Source: an uncultured Aquitalea sp.
Lineage (GTDB): Bacteria > Pseudomonadota > Gammaproteobacteria > Burkholderiales > Chromobacteriaceae
DNA length: 64,000 nucleotides
NCBI RefSeq assembly: GCF_945957525.1
Contig: NZ_CAMFLA010000015.1
Coordinates: forward strand, 1 to 64,000
Direction of reading: 5' to 3'
Below are positions 1 to 9,509 of the stretch, one piece after another (the stretch's first letter is position 1; every line of letters starts with the position of its first letter). Below the pieces are notes generated by a model. It did no database searches and was not told the DNA's origin. It was given only the letters and a program-made list of their open reading frames with translations. The position numbers and the translations under genes are program-made.

Positions 1-55
1 TTCAGGTCCTAGCGCCCGCAAGGGTGTGGAAGTTCGAGTCTTCTCTTGGGCACCA
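1..55 (+). tRNA. tRNA-Leu(CAG), 3' part (gene begins before the window)
   Basis: The first bases read as an anticodon loop with CAG at 3-5. They are followed by a long variable arm (class II tRNA), the T arm GGAAGTTCGAGTCTTCT and an acceptor end finishing in CCA at 53-55. The long variable arm with a CAG anticodon matches the tRNA-Leu class. The 5' half lies outside the window. Confidence 0.85.
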
Positions 56-64
56 TTTAAAAAA

Positions 65-92
65 GCTGTTGACGATGTCAGCGGCTTTTTTT
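65..92 (+). terminator. Intrinsic terminator after tRNA-Leu
   Basis: GCTGTTGAC at 65-73 pairs, with two G-U pairs, with GTCAGCGGC at 77-85 around a GAT loop. A T-run follows at 86-92. It lies 10 bases after the tRNA end. Confidence 0.75.
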
Positions 93-185
93 CATTTCTC
101 TCCCAGATATACACCTCCCAAGCGATCTCCGTGAGCAAGGGGCTGCAGTGGCGTTGCCTGCAAGAGATTGCCGGACGCCGCCCTC

Positions 186-195
186 TTCGGCCAAC
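186..195 (-). repeat. Uptake-like word GTTGGCCGAA
   Basis: One of 21 copies of this word in the window, read on the minus strand, with the frequent leading AG (AGGTTGGCCGAA). It lies just beyond the 3' end of the MFS gene. See the finding on the repeat. Confidence 0.6.
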
Positions 196-202
196 CTCGC
201 CC

Positions 203-1603
203 TCAAGCCTTTCGCGTTGAAGCCAATGCCGCGCCGGAAGTACGATCCAGCGGCAAGAAGTGCAGCACCGAACCGGCAGCCAACGCCCCCATCACCACAA
301 AACCCCAGGCATAGTCGGATAGTTGCGGCTGAGCCCTACCCTGCAACCACGTCGTTGTTTGCAACGACATGGCCGCTACGGTCACGCCGAAGCCCGCCGC
401 CAACTGCTGCGCGACGCTAGACAAACTGGTGGCATGGCTCATTCTCGCCTGATCCACATCCGCAAAGGCGATGGCATTGAGGCTGGTGAACTGCAAGGAC
501 CGCAGACAGCCCCCCGCCAGGAATACTAGCAGCATCAGCAGATGAGGCGTTCCTGGCTGGAACAAGGCATACACCGCCATCGACACCCCCGCCAGCACCG
601 AATTGACAATGAGCACGCGACGGAAGCCGAAACGCTCAAGCACCCGCGCCACGATGGTTTTCATGAAAATCGCCCCGATAGCAGTGGAGCATGTCAGCAA
701 GCCCGACTCGAAAGGCGAGTAGCCCAATCCAAGTTGCAGCATCAGGGGGAGCAGGAACGGCGTGGCGCCAGTGCCGACACGGAAGAAAAAGCCGCCAATC
801 ACGCTGGCGTGGAAGGTCTTCAGTCGCAGCAAGGACAAATCCAGCAGGGGGTGCGCCACTCGGCGATAGTGCCAGAGGTAGGCTAGCAGCAGTATTATGC
901 CCAGCACGCTGGCCGCGATGGACAAGTCTGCAGACAGCATGTGCTTGCCTTCCGAAGCCAAACCCAGCATCAAGGCGGACAAGCCGATGCCGGTAAACAG
1001 GAAACCCGGAATATCCAGCGGCGGCACATTATCGCTTTTCAAATCCGCAATGAAACGCCCCGCCAGCGCGATGCCCAATACGCCGATGGGCAAGTTGATG
1101 AGGAAAATCCAGCGCCAGTGAAAGTAGGTACTGATGAAGCCGCCCAACGGCGGCCCGAACACCGGCCCCAGCAAGGCCGGAATGGTGAGATAGCTCAAGG
1201 CCTTGACCAGCTCTTCCTTCCGCGTGGTGCGCAAAATCACCAACCGCCCCACCGGCACCATCATGGCTCCGCCCATACCTTGCAGAAAACGCGCCAAGAC
1301 GAAACCTTCAAGCGATTTGCTGAAGGCGCAAAACAGCGATCCGGCCATGAAGATGGCGATGGCCCAGCGGAAAATACGCCGCGCGCCGAAACGATCGGCC
1401 ATCCAGCCGCTGACTGGGATGAATACCGCCAGACTCACCAGATAGGAGGTCAGCGCCAGCTTCAGCGAAATCGGGTCGACATGCAGATCCTGTGCGATGA
1501 CAGGCAGGGAAGTGGAAATGACCGTTGCGTCCATATTCTCCATGAACAGGGCAGTAGCAACAATCAACGGGGTCAGCATGGCGCTGGCAACAACAGGGAG
1601 CAT
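203..1603 (-). CDS. MFS multidrug-type transporter, DHA2 (EmrB/QacA) family
   Basis: Predicted inner-membrane proton-coupled efflux protein of about 466 residues. Near the N-terminus it has the family signature ENMDATVISTSLPVI, then the loop motif GWMADRFGARR between helices 2 and 3. A glycine/proline-rich motif C, GPVFGPPLGGFI, in helix 5 marks exporters. Alternating hydrophobic stretches run to the C-terminus, as expected of about 14 helices. The frame stays open to a TTG at 1675. I prefer the ATG at 1603 because it places the first helix close to the N-terminus. No clear ribosome site decides between them. The substrate cannot be told from sequence. Confidence 0.85.
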   Translation of the reverse strand: MLPVVASAMLTPLIVATALFMENMDATVISTSLPVIAQDLHVDPISLKLALTSYLVSLAVFIPVSGWMADRFGARRIFRWAIAIFMAGSLFCAFSKSLEGFVLARFLQGMGGAMMVPVGRLVILRTTRKEELVKALSYLTIPALLGPVFGPPLGGFISTYFHWRWIFLINLPIGVLGIALAGRFIADLKSDNVPPLDIPGFLFTGIGLSALMLGLASEGKHMLSADLSIAASVLGIILLLAYLWHYRRVAHPLLDLSLLRLKTFHASVIGGFFFRVGTGATPFLLPLMLQLGLGYSPFESGLLTCSTAIGAIFMKTIVARVLERFGFRRVLIVNSVLAGVSMAVYALFQPGTPHLLMLLVFLAGGCLRSLQFTSLNAIAFADVDQARMSHATSLSSVAQQLAAGFGVTVAAMSLQTTTWLQGRAQPQLSDYAWGFVVMGALAAGSVLHFLPLDRTSGAALASTRKA

Positions 1604-1710
1604 GTTAACGACATCCGGGAGGCAGACAGGCAGTCTAGCACCGCTTGCCTGTAGCGCCACGCTTACACCTGTCAATGATCGTTAAGCATGGCTGCCATAT
1701 CGCCCAAGCA

Positions 1711-1740
1711 AAGAAAACGGGGCGACAAACGCGCCCCGTT
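1711..1740 (-). terminator. Intrinsic terminator of the acpA-type gene, abutting an uptake-like word
   Basis: AACGGGGCG (1716-1724) and CGCCCCGTT (1732-1740) form a 9-bp stem. Read on the minus strand it is followed by TTTTCTTT. The word GTTGGCCGAA (1738-1747) overlaps the stem end. Confidence 0.7.
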
Positions 1741-1758
1741 GGCCGAAGGAAATGACTC

Positions 1759-3363
1759 TCAGCGAGCAGGCAAATCAAGCGCCGCGCTCAGATCGCCCAT
1801 GGGCGGCTGACCGTTGGCATGCAGCGCCTCATCGCGCTCAACCACGCCAGGCAAGGGTTTCAGATCGAAACGCCGGGTAATGAAGCGCAGGATGGACCCG
1901 GTGTCGTACTGGGTATGATCCACAAAACCACGCTTGGCATAAGGCGAGATGATGATGGCGGGAATCCGCGAGCCCGGGCCCCAGCGGTCACCCTTTGGCA
2001 CCGGCGCATGGTCGTAAAAGCCCCCATTTTCGTCATAGGTAACCACGATCAGCATGTTCTTCCACTGGGGGCTTTGCTGCAGCTGACGAATAACCTTGGC
2101 AATATGAGCGTCGCCGTCGCTGACATTGGCGTAGCCTGCATGCTGGTTCAGGTTGCCTTGAGGCTTGTAGAAAGACACCGCCGGCAAATTCCCGGCCGCA
2201 GCGTCGCGCAGGAAGCTCTGGTCAAAATCCTTCAGGTGATTCTCGCGCTCGCTCGCGCCGGTTTGCGGATCAAACCGGGCGTAATAGTTGAACGGCTGGT
2301 GGTGTGCCTGAAAATTGGGCTGGGTATTGTTGTAGACATTGCCGCGATCAGCCAGCGACGCATTCCACGCGCCGGCATACCAGGCCCAGCTGACGCCCTT
2401 GTCGCTAAGACGGTCGCCAATGGTGGCGGCGGTCTGTGCCGGCAAGGTCGTTGCCTTGGCCGGGTCGGCATACTGGTTGTTGCCACCGGCCGGCGCATTG
2501 CCGCTGGGCTGGAAAGCCGGCTGCATGGTATTGACGGCGTAATACATGCCCTTAGCGTCGCGCGGCGTGAGGTTGCCGTCATTCTTGTACAGCGGCTTGC
2601 CCTCCAGCACAGAGGCTGTGGCATTCGCCGCCGGCGTCAGCCTCACGAAACGGCCCTGAGCATCGGTATCAATGGCGGAGATGGAGCCCTTGGCCGGCGA
2701 CTCATCGGCCTTGGGATAAGCAGGCGCACAAGCGCAAATCAAGTATTGGTGGTTCAGGAAGGAGCCACCGAACGCGCCCATGAAGAAGTGGTCCGCCAGC
2801 ACGTATTCGCGCGCCAACCGCCACATTTCCATGCCGCTGCCGTCGTAATAGCCCATGGCCAGGCCGCCAGCGTCCGAGTAGGCGGCGAACTTGTCATTGG
2901 CACCGCCGTTGATCTGCATCTGGTTGTTGTAAAAGCGGTGGACCAGATCGCGCGTGGTAACGGCCTGGGTCAGCTTGACACCGGTATGGGCCACGCCGTC
3001 AGCCGCATCGATCTGAAAAGGACGATTAGCGAAACCGGTAGTCTGGGCTTGCGGCAAGGTCACGCTCTGCCCCGCAGCCGTCAGGCCGTTCCAGGTAGGC
3101 GGCAGGCTGGGCAATACGGTGCCGTTGAAGTCCTTCTGCGGCACAAAGGCCTGTCTAGCGGAGGGGTTGACGCCCGGCACGCCGTCCGCGCCGGGAAACA
3201 GACCATACAGATTATCAAACGAACGGTTCTCGGCAAAAATCACCACCACATTCTGGATGGGCTCAAGCGAAGCGGCGGTGAGTTTGGGGCTATCCGGGCT
3301 GGCGCAAGCCGCAAGGCCTGCGGCGACGGCGAGGGCAAGCGCGGTCATTCTGACTGTTTTCAT
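1759..3363 (-). CDS. acpA: Exported lipoprotein phosphoesterase (AcpA / phospholipase C-like family)
   Basis: Member of the phosphoesterase family that includes Francisella/Burkholderia AcpA and bacterial phospholipases C (PF04185). Members hydrolyse phosphomonoesters or phospholipids outside the cytoplasm. The 534-residue product starts with a lipoprotein signal ending LAAC (Cys about residue 20). It shows the N-terminal metal-site motif ENRSFDNLYG and the C-terminal VTYDENGGFYDHAPVPKGDR block with HTQYDTGS, both typical of the family. The start at 3363 is set by AAGGAACCGACC before the ATG; an upstream in-frame codon at 3387 has no such site. It is divergent from the di-haem peroxidase gene, with about 120 bp between the starts. 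Whether the substrate is a phosphomonoester or a lipid is not decided. Confidence 0.85.
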   Translation of the reverse strand: MKTVRMTALALAVAAGLAACASPDSPKLTAASLEPIQNVVVIFAENRSFDNLYGLFPGADGVPGVNPSARQAFVPQKDFNGTVLPSLPPTWNGLTAAGQSVTLPQAQTTGFANRPFQIDAADGVAHTGVKLTQAVTTRDLVHRFYNNQMQINGGANDKFAAYSDAGGLAMGYYDGSGMEMWRLAREYVLADHFFMGAFGGSFLNHQYLICACAPAYPKADESPAKGSISAIDTDAQGRFVRLTPAANATASVLEGKPLYKNDGNLTPRDAKGMYYAVNTMQPAFQPSGNAPAGGNNQYADPAKATTLPAQTAATIGDRLSDKGVSWAWYAGAWNASLADRGNVYNNTQPNFQAHHQPFNYYARFDPQTGASERENHLKDFDQSFLRDAAAGNLPAVSFYKPQGNLNQHAGYANVSDGDAHIAKVIRQLQQSPQWKNMLIVVTYDENGGFYDHAPVPKGDRWGPGSRIPAIIISPYAKRGFVDHTQYDTGSILRFITRRFDLKPLPGVVERDEALHANGQPPMGDLSAALDLPAR

Positions 3364-3485
3364 GGTCGGTTCCTTTGCAATGAGCATGCTGCCATTATCA
3401 ATTTGTCTTGTTTCACACGTATGATCGCCGCATTAGACTGCCACCCGCGCCAGCTGACAATACCGCGCAGACGGAACTGACCCCT

Positions 3486-4730
3486 ATGCCCAACATCCCG
3501 CCCGCTTGCCTCCGCCTTTTTACCTGCATGACCGCCCTGCTGCTAAGCGCCTGCGGCGCGCCTTCGGCCAACGTTGCCGCGCCGGCAGTAGCGCCTGCCG
3601 CGCAGCCTTCCTATCAGGCGTTGGATGCACTGGGACGAGCGCTGTTTTCAGAAAAGGCCTTGTCTGCCTCTGGCTTGATGAGCTGCGCCACCTGCCATGA
3701 CCCTGCCCATGCCTACGGGCCGCCCAACGGCCTGTCCGTTCAATATGGCGGCAAAGACGGGCAGCAAGCCGGCGCACGCGCAGTGCCCTCCTTGCGCTAC
3801 CTGCAAAGCAACGGCCCATTCAGCGAGCACTTCCGCGACAACGACGGGAATGACAGCGAAGACGCCGGCCCTACCGGCGGCTTTACCTGGGATGGCCGAG
3901 CGGACAGCTTGCGCGCTCAAGCGGCCATTCCACTGCTGGCGGCCAACGAGATGGCCAATGCCACCAAGGCCGAGCTGGTGGAGCGTCTGGCGCATAGCGC
4001 CAGCGGCGCGTTGTTCAAGCAGGTGTTCGGCCAACATGCCTTTGAAGATAGCGAACGCGCCTTCGACCAACTGACGCTGGCGCTGGAGGTATTCCAGCAG
4101 AACCCTACCGAGTTCTACCCCTACAGCAGCAAATACGATGCGGTATTGCGCGGCCAGGCCGAGCTGAGCGCGCGCGAACAGCGCGGCTTGGCGGTATTCA
4201 ATGATGAGAACCGGGGCAACTGCGCTAGCTGTCACATCAGCCAGCGCACGGAAGGCGGTGCGTTTCCGGCGTTTACCGACTTTGGCCATATTGCCGTGGG
4301 GGTGCCGCGCAACCACACGCTGCCCGCCAACCGCAATCCGGCCTATTACGATCTGGGCCTGTGTGGCCCGGCCCGCACCGACCACTCGGACCGCACAGAC
4401 TGGTGCGGCCTGTTCCGCACACCCACGTTGCGCAACGTTGCTAGCCGGCAGGTGTTTTTCCACAACGGTGTATTCCATGATTTGCGCACCGCGCTGGAGT
4501 TCTACGCCAGTCGCGATACCAATCCCAAACGCTGGTACCGCAAAAACGCGGCCGGCAAAACCGTCAAATTTGACGATCTGCCGGCCGCGTACCAGGACAA
4601 CATCAATCAGGAAGCACCTTTTGGCGGCTTGCCTGGGGGGCGTCCCACGCTAAGCCAGCAGGAAATCGACGACCTGCTCGCCTTCCTGCAAACCCTGAAC
4701 GATGGTTACCACCCCACTTCGCCTCAGTAA
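3486..4730 (+). CDS. Di-haem cytochrome c peroxidase / MauG-family lipoprotein
   Basis: Periplasmic di-haem c-type cytochrome of 414 residues, related to bacterial cytochrome c peroxidases and MauG. Two CXXCH haem sites are visible: CATCHD near residue 65 and CASCH near residue 247. The C-terminal half has FRTPTLRNV and NGVFHDLRTALEFY, which are peroxidase-family blocks. The N-terminal signal ends in a lipobox (LLLSAC), so it should be membrane-anchored. The ATG at 3486 starts the signal peptide cleanly; the longer frame from 3408 adds residues that do not look like a leader. Its specific electron donor and substrate are unknown. The divergent exported phosphoesterase may be co-controlled through the shared intergenic region. 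Confidence 0.85.
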   Translation: MPNIPPACLRLFTCMTALLLSACGAPSANVAAPAVAPAAQPSYQALDALGRALFSEKALSASGLMSCATCHDPAHAYGPPNGLSVQYGGKDGQQAGARAVPSLRYLQSNGPFSEHFRDNDGNDSEDAGPTGGFTWDGRADSLRAQAAIPLLAANEMANATKAELVERLAHSASGALFKQVFGQHAFEDSERAFDQLTLALEVFQQNPTEFYPYSSKYDAVLRGQAELSAREQRGLAVFNDENRGNCASCHISQRTEGGAFPAFTDFGHIAVGVPRNHTLPANRNPAYYDLGLCGPARTDHSDRTDWCGLFRTPTLRNVASRQVFFHNGVFHDLRTALEFYASRDTNPKRWYRKNAAGKTVKFDDLPAAYQDNINQEAPFGGLPGGRPTLSQQEIDDLLAFLQTLNDGYHPTSPQ

Positions 4731-4849
4731 GGCCCGCTAACAAAACCCCTGCTCCCGCGTTGCGCCATGGTCCAGGGCTTCTAGCGATGTGCGGGCGGCG
4801 CCAAACACGTCGCCTGCATCGCCGCGCTCTAGCAAGGGGGCGGGGAAGG

Positions 4850-5908
4850 CTATGTCAGCGCCGGCAAATCCGTCAGGCGGGTTTCCCGCCGCTGCGCATC
4901 GCTCAACACCGCCAGCGACAACCAGCGCATCACCGACAGCGCCTGTTCCGCCGGCACCGGGTTGTCGCCATGCCCGTTTACGGCGGAGGCCACTGACTGG
5001 TAATACTGCCGGTAATCGCCAGTTGGCGCGGGCAAATCCTGCCGGCTGACAAGATCGTTCTCCTGCGTCAGCAAGCAACCCGACTCGACATCCAGCCCCC
5101 ACGCAGGGTGACCGGGCAGCTTGCCCTGCTTGAGGTCGCCTTCCTGCGTGTCCAGACCGTATTTGACGAAGCTGGCCTTACTGCCATGCACAAGGTAACG
5201 CGGCGAACCACCGCTCACCAGGCAAGAAGCGTGCAGCACCACCGACTGCGCCGGGTAGCGCAGGTGCACATGGGCATAGTCCACTGCCTGTGCGCCTTCC
5301 CGCTGGCGCGCCAGATGCGCGGTAATCCCCTCAGGTTGGCCGAAGAGGCAGAGCGCCTGATCCAGCAGATGCGGTCCCAGATCAAACCACAGCCCGGCGC
5401 CGGCAATGTCTTGCTCGCGCCAGCGGGCGCGCACTTGCGGCCGGTAGCGATCGAAGTGGGATTCAAAGTGGCTGATCGCGCCCAACTGGCCCTCAAGCAA
5501 CAAGGCGCGCAGTTGCAGAAAATCCGCGTCCCAGCGTCGATTGTGGAATACCGATAGCAGCCTGCCCTGCTCTTCGGCCAAGCGCTGCAAAGCCTCTGCT
5601 TCTGCCAGCGTTACCGTAAAAGGCTTGTCCACCACCACGTGTTTGCCAGCCAGCAAGGCCGCGCGCGCCTGCGGAAAATGCTGGTCATTGGGCGAAGCAA
5701 TCACCACCAGAGCAACCGCCGGGTCTGCCAGCGCCTGTTCCAGCGTGGCGGCTACTCTGCAACCAGGCCAATCCGCCAGCACGGCATCTGGCCGGCTGCT
5801 GACAATGGTATGCAGCGAGAGACCTTCGCATGCCGCGATCAAGGGTGCGTGAAAAGTCTTGCCGGCATATCCGTAACCCACCAGTGCCGTATTAATTCTA
5901 TCCACCAT
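4850..5908 (-). CDS. Gfo/Idh/MocA-family NAD(P)-dependent oxidoreductase
   Basis: A 352-residue oxidoreductase with an N-terminal Rossmann fold (GYGYAGKTFHAP near residue 11) and the family motif VDKPFTVTLAEAEAL near residue 95, where the lysine acts in catalysis. The C-terminal half is the alpha/beta substrate domain. It most resembles the YdgJ/YhhX-like branch, whose substrates are sugars or cyclitols. The start at 5908 follows AAAGGAGCAAGGC, a strong ribosome site. It stands alone between the peroxidase gene and the purA terminator. The substrate cannot be assigned. Confidence 0.85.
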   Translation of the reverse strand: MVDRINTALVGYGYAGKTFHAPLIAACEGLSLHTIVSSRPDAVLADWPGCRVAATLEQALADPAVALVVIASPNDQHFPQARAALLAGKHVVVDKPFTVTLAEAEALQRLAEEQGRLLSVFHNRRWDADFLQLRALLLEGQLGAISHFESHFDRYRPQVRARWREQDIAGAGLWFDLGPHLLDQALCLFGQPEGITAHLARQREGAQAVDYAHVHLRYPAQSVVLHASCLVSGGSPRYLVHGSKASFVKYGLDTQEGDLKQGKLPGHPAWGLDVESGCLLTQENDLVSRQDLPAPTGDYRQYYQSVASAVNGHGDNPVPAEQALSVMRWLSLAVLSDAQRRETRLTDLPALT

Positions 5909-5960
5909 GCCTTGCTCCTTTTGCTAGTCGGCCGGTCATCATGCCTGTGTCGCGCCCATA

Positions 5961-5988
5961 AAAAAACCCGCCGGCAAAGGCGGGTTTT
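5961..5988 (-). terminator. Intrinsic terminator of purA
   Basis: AAAACCCGCC (5963-5972) and GGCGGGTTTT (5979-5988) flank a 6-base loop. The minus-strand transcript ends in seven U, about 20 bases after the purA stop. Confidence 0.85.
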
Positions 5989-6007
5989 ATCTGCGGACAA
6001 ATCCGGC

Positions 6008-7327
<1,320 letters not shown>

Positions 7328-7334
7328 CTAAAAA

Positions 7335-8486
7335 TCAGTTGAAGGGAAGCACTTGCCAACCATCGGCAGCCGGAACCAGTTCTCGGTTGCAGCCAATGGC
7401 GGCGGCGGACTCGCCCAGATAATCGATCATCACCACCTCGCCTTCGGCGCGCAGCGCCTGTACCGCATCCATGGCGGCGGGCAGGTGGCGGGCAGCAACG
7501 CGGATGCCCTTGGTGGTATCGCGCTCCGGCAGGATCTGGATCAGATCGCGCAGGTCCAGACTGAAACCGGTAGCCGGGCGGGCGCGGCCAAAACGGCGGC
7601 CCACATTGTCGTAACGACCGCCGCGCGCCAGCTCGCGCGCCCAACCCGGGGCGTAAGCGGCGAAGATGAGGCCGGTGTGGTAATGCGTGCCGCGCAGTTC
7701 GGACAAGTCGAAACTGATTTCAACCCGACCTTCAAACGCGCGGGCAATGGCGGACAGCTGCATCAGTGCCAACTCCACCTCAGGCAAGGACGGCAGGCGG
7801 GTGCGCGCTTTCTCCAGCACGCTGGCGGGGCCGTAAAGCTCGGGCAGGGCGAGGAAGGCGCTGCGATAAGGCTCAGCCAGATTGCCTACCAGAGCCGAAA
7901 TGCTGGCGGCGTCCTTGTTTTGCAGTACGGCGAACAGTTCGCTGGTAGCCTCCGGCGTCAGACCAGCGGCGGTAGCCAATCCGCGGAAGATGGCAGTGTG
8001 GCCAACGTCCAGCCGGATGCTGGGCACCTTCACCTGATCCAGCGTCGACAGCATCAGTTCGATGATTTCGATGTCGGCCTCGATGCCGGCGTAACCGTAC
8101 AGCTCGGCGCCCACCTGCATGGGCTGGCGCGAGCTCATGAGACCGTCCGGACGGGTATGCACGACGCTGCCGGCGTAGCACAGGCGGGTAACGCCGGTAC
8201 GATGACCCAGCAAATGAGCGTCTATACGCGCCACTTGCGGGGTGATATCCGCGCGCAGACCCAGTTGGCGACCCGACAGCTGGTCATCAAGCTTGAAGGT
8301 TTTCAGATCGAGGGCGGTATCGCCCTCGGCCACCAGCGAGTCGACGTACTCGATGAGGGGAGGCAGGACCAGTTCATAGCCCGCACAACGAAATCGCTCG
8401 AGCATCGCAGCCTTGGCCGATTCCACCTGACGGGCGGTGGCGGGCAGGATGTCAGCAATGTATTCCGGTAACAGCCAGTTACGCAT
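7335..8486 (-). CDS. hisZ: ATP phosphoribosyltransferase regulatory subunit
   Basis: HisZ is a class II histidyl-tRNA-synthetase paralogue without aminoacylation activity. It assembles with the short form of HisG to make the histidine-sensitive first enzyme of histidine biosynthesis. The 383-residue protein starts NWLLPEYIADILP and has the DLKTFKLDD and GLRADITPQVARID motif 2-like blocks. It ends near GGRYDNVG and TGFSLDLRDL. The catalytic HisRS gene (hisS) is separately present at 15514-16785. Its presence implies a short-form hisG elsewhere. It is cotranscribed with purA. Confidence 0.93.
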   Translation of the reverse strand: MRNWLLPEYIADILPATARQVESAKAAMLERFRCAGYELVLPPLIEYVDSLVAEGDTALDLKTFKLDDQLSGRQLGLRADITPQVARIDAHLLGHRTGVTRLCYAGSVVHTRPDGLMSSRQPMQVGAELYGYAGIEADIEIIELMLSTLDQVKVPSIRLDVGHTAIFRGLATAAGLTPEATSELFAVLQNKDAASISALVGNLAEPYRSAFLALPELYGPASVLEKARTRLPSLPEVELALMQLSAIARAFEGRVEISFDLSELRGTHYHTGLIFAAYAPGWARELARGGRYDNVGRRFGRARPATGFSLDLRDLIQILPERDTTKGIRVAARHLPAAMDAVQALRAEGEVVMIDYLGESAAAIGCNRELVPAADGWQVLPFN

Positions 8487-8500
8487 ATTCCGATTTTCGA

Positions 8501-8530
8501 CAAATAAAAGGCGGGATTCATCACCCCGCC
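8501..8530 (-). terminator. Terminator between hflC and hisZ
   Basis: GGCGGG (8510-8515) and CCCGCC (8525-8530) form a stem. Read on the minus strand it is followed by TTTTATTTG. It lies 15 bases before the hisZ start, so it ends the hflKC transcript or attenuates readthrough into hisZ-purA. Confidence 0.6.
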
Positions 8531-8543
8531 CTGTTTACGGCAA

Positions 8544-8567
8544 ACTGGCCGGGAGCTCCCGGCCAGT
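8544..8567. repeat. 24-bp perfect palindrome in the hflC-hisZ gap
   Basis: ACTGGCCGGGAG followed at once by its reverse complement CTCCCGGCCAGT. There is no spacer, so a folded RNA would need to open the centre. It may be part of a termination region or a protein site; nothing identifies it further. Confidence 0.5.
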
Positions 8568-8624
8568 CATGTTCAAACCAGATTGTAGAAGCTGCGGCGA
8601 GAGCTTGCCAGCCTTGACAGGCGG

Positions 8625-9506
8625 CTATTTGCCCTTGCCTGCCGAAGCCTGCGGGTTCTTGAAGTACTTGAAGAACTCGCTGCTCGGGTCCAACACCATC
8701 ACGTCGCTCTTGTGTTTGAACGACTCTTTGTAAGCATCCATGCTGCGCCAGAAGGCATAGAACTCGGGGCTCTTACCGTAAGCATCGGCATAGATGGCGG
8801 CCGCCTTGGCGTCGCCCTCGCCCTTCAGTTGCTGGGCCTGGTTGTAGGCTTCGGCCAACAACACGTCGCGTTCCTTTTCCGCCTCGGCGCGAATGCGTTC
8901 GGCATCAGCCGCGCCTTCGCTGCGCAGCTGACTTGCCACGGTGCGGCGCTCTGACTGCATGCGGTCGTAGACGGAATTGCTTATTTTATCCGGAAAATCG
9001 ACGCGTTTTAAGCGGACATCCAAAATTTCCACGCCAATTTTCCTCGCATCGGCATCGGCGCGCTGACGAACCGTCTCCATGACAAGGTCGCGCTGGCCGG
9101 AAATCACGTCAGCGACGGTTTTCTGACCGAACTCCGCGCGCAGGCCGTCGTTGATGGTCTGTTTCAGTCTTGCCACAGCCGCAGGTTCGGAACCGACGCT
9201 CTTGTAGAACTGCTCGACATCCACGATGCGCCATTTGACGAAGCTGTCCACCAGTACGTTTTTCTTCTCCCGGGTATTAAAAAGCTCAGGAGATTCTGCA
9301 TCGATGGTTAGCACGCGGCTATCGAAATAGCGCACGTTCTGCAGCAGCGGAATTTTGAAATGAATACCGGGTTGCTTGATGACGCGAGTGACCTCGCCAA
9401 ACTGGAAAACCATGGCGTATTGCCGCTGGTCAACGATGAACAAGGACAGGCTGGCCAGCAAAAGCGCACCGAACACTGCCGCCAGAGTAGGTATCAAACG
9501 GTCCAT
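8625..9506 (-). CDS. hflC: HflC, FtsH-modulating SPFH protein
   Basis: HflC forms with HflK a large inner-membrane cage that restrains the FtsH protease. The 293-residue protein starts with one membrane segment (LIPTLAAVFGALLLASLSLF) and then the SPFH/band-7 domain with DQRQYAMVFQFGEV. It continues as a charged helical region of the RSEGAADAERIRAEAEKERD type and ends in a lysine-rich tail. It follows hflK by 3 bp, so the two are translated together, as the subunits require. Confidence 0.95.
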   Translation of the reverse strand: MDRLIPTLAAVFGALLLASLSLFIVDQRQYAMVFQFGEVTRVIKQPGIHFKIPLLQNVRYFDSRVLTIDAESPELFNTREKKNVLVDSFVKWRIVDVEQFYKSVGSEPAAVARLKQTINDGLRAEFGQKTVADVISGQRDLVMETVRQRADADARKIGVEILDVRLKRVDFPDKISNSVYDRMQSERRTVASQLRSEGAADAERIRAEAEKERDVLLAEAYNQAQQLKGEGDAKAAAIYADAYGKSPEFYAFWRSMDAYKESFKHKSDVMVLDPSSEFFKYFKNPQASAGKGK

Positions 9507-9509
9507 GGC

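Noticed and set aside
941..1654. Long plus-strand open frame opposite the MFS gene
   Set aside because: It is a complementary-strand shadow of a clear transporter gene with no recognisable protein sequence or ribosome site.
1819..3480. 553-codon plus-strand open frame opposite the AcpA-type gene
   Set aside because: Its composition is that of an antisense frame in GC-rich DNA; the minus-strand product has a signal peptide and family motifs.
4737..5102. Minus-strand open frame after the peroxidase gene
   Set aside because: It overlaps the oxidoreductase gene in another frame and has no homologous features.
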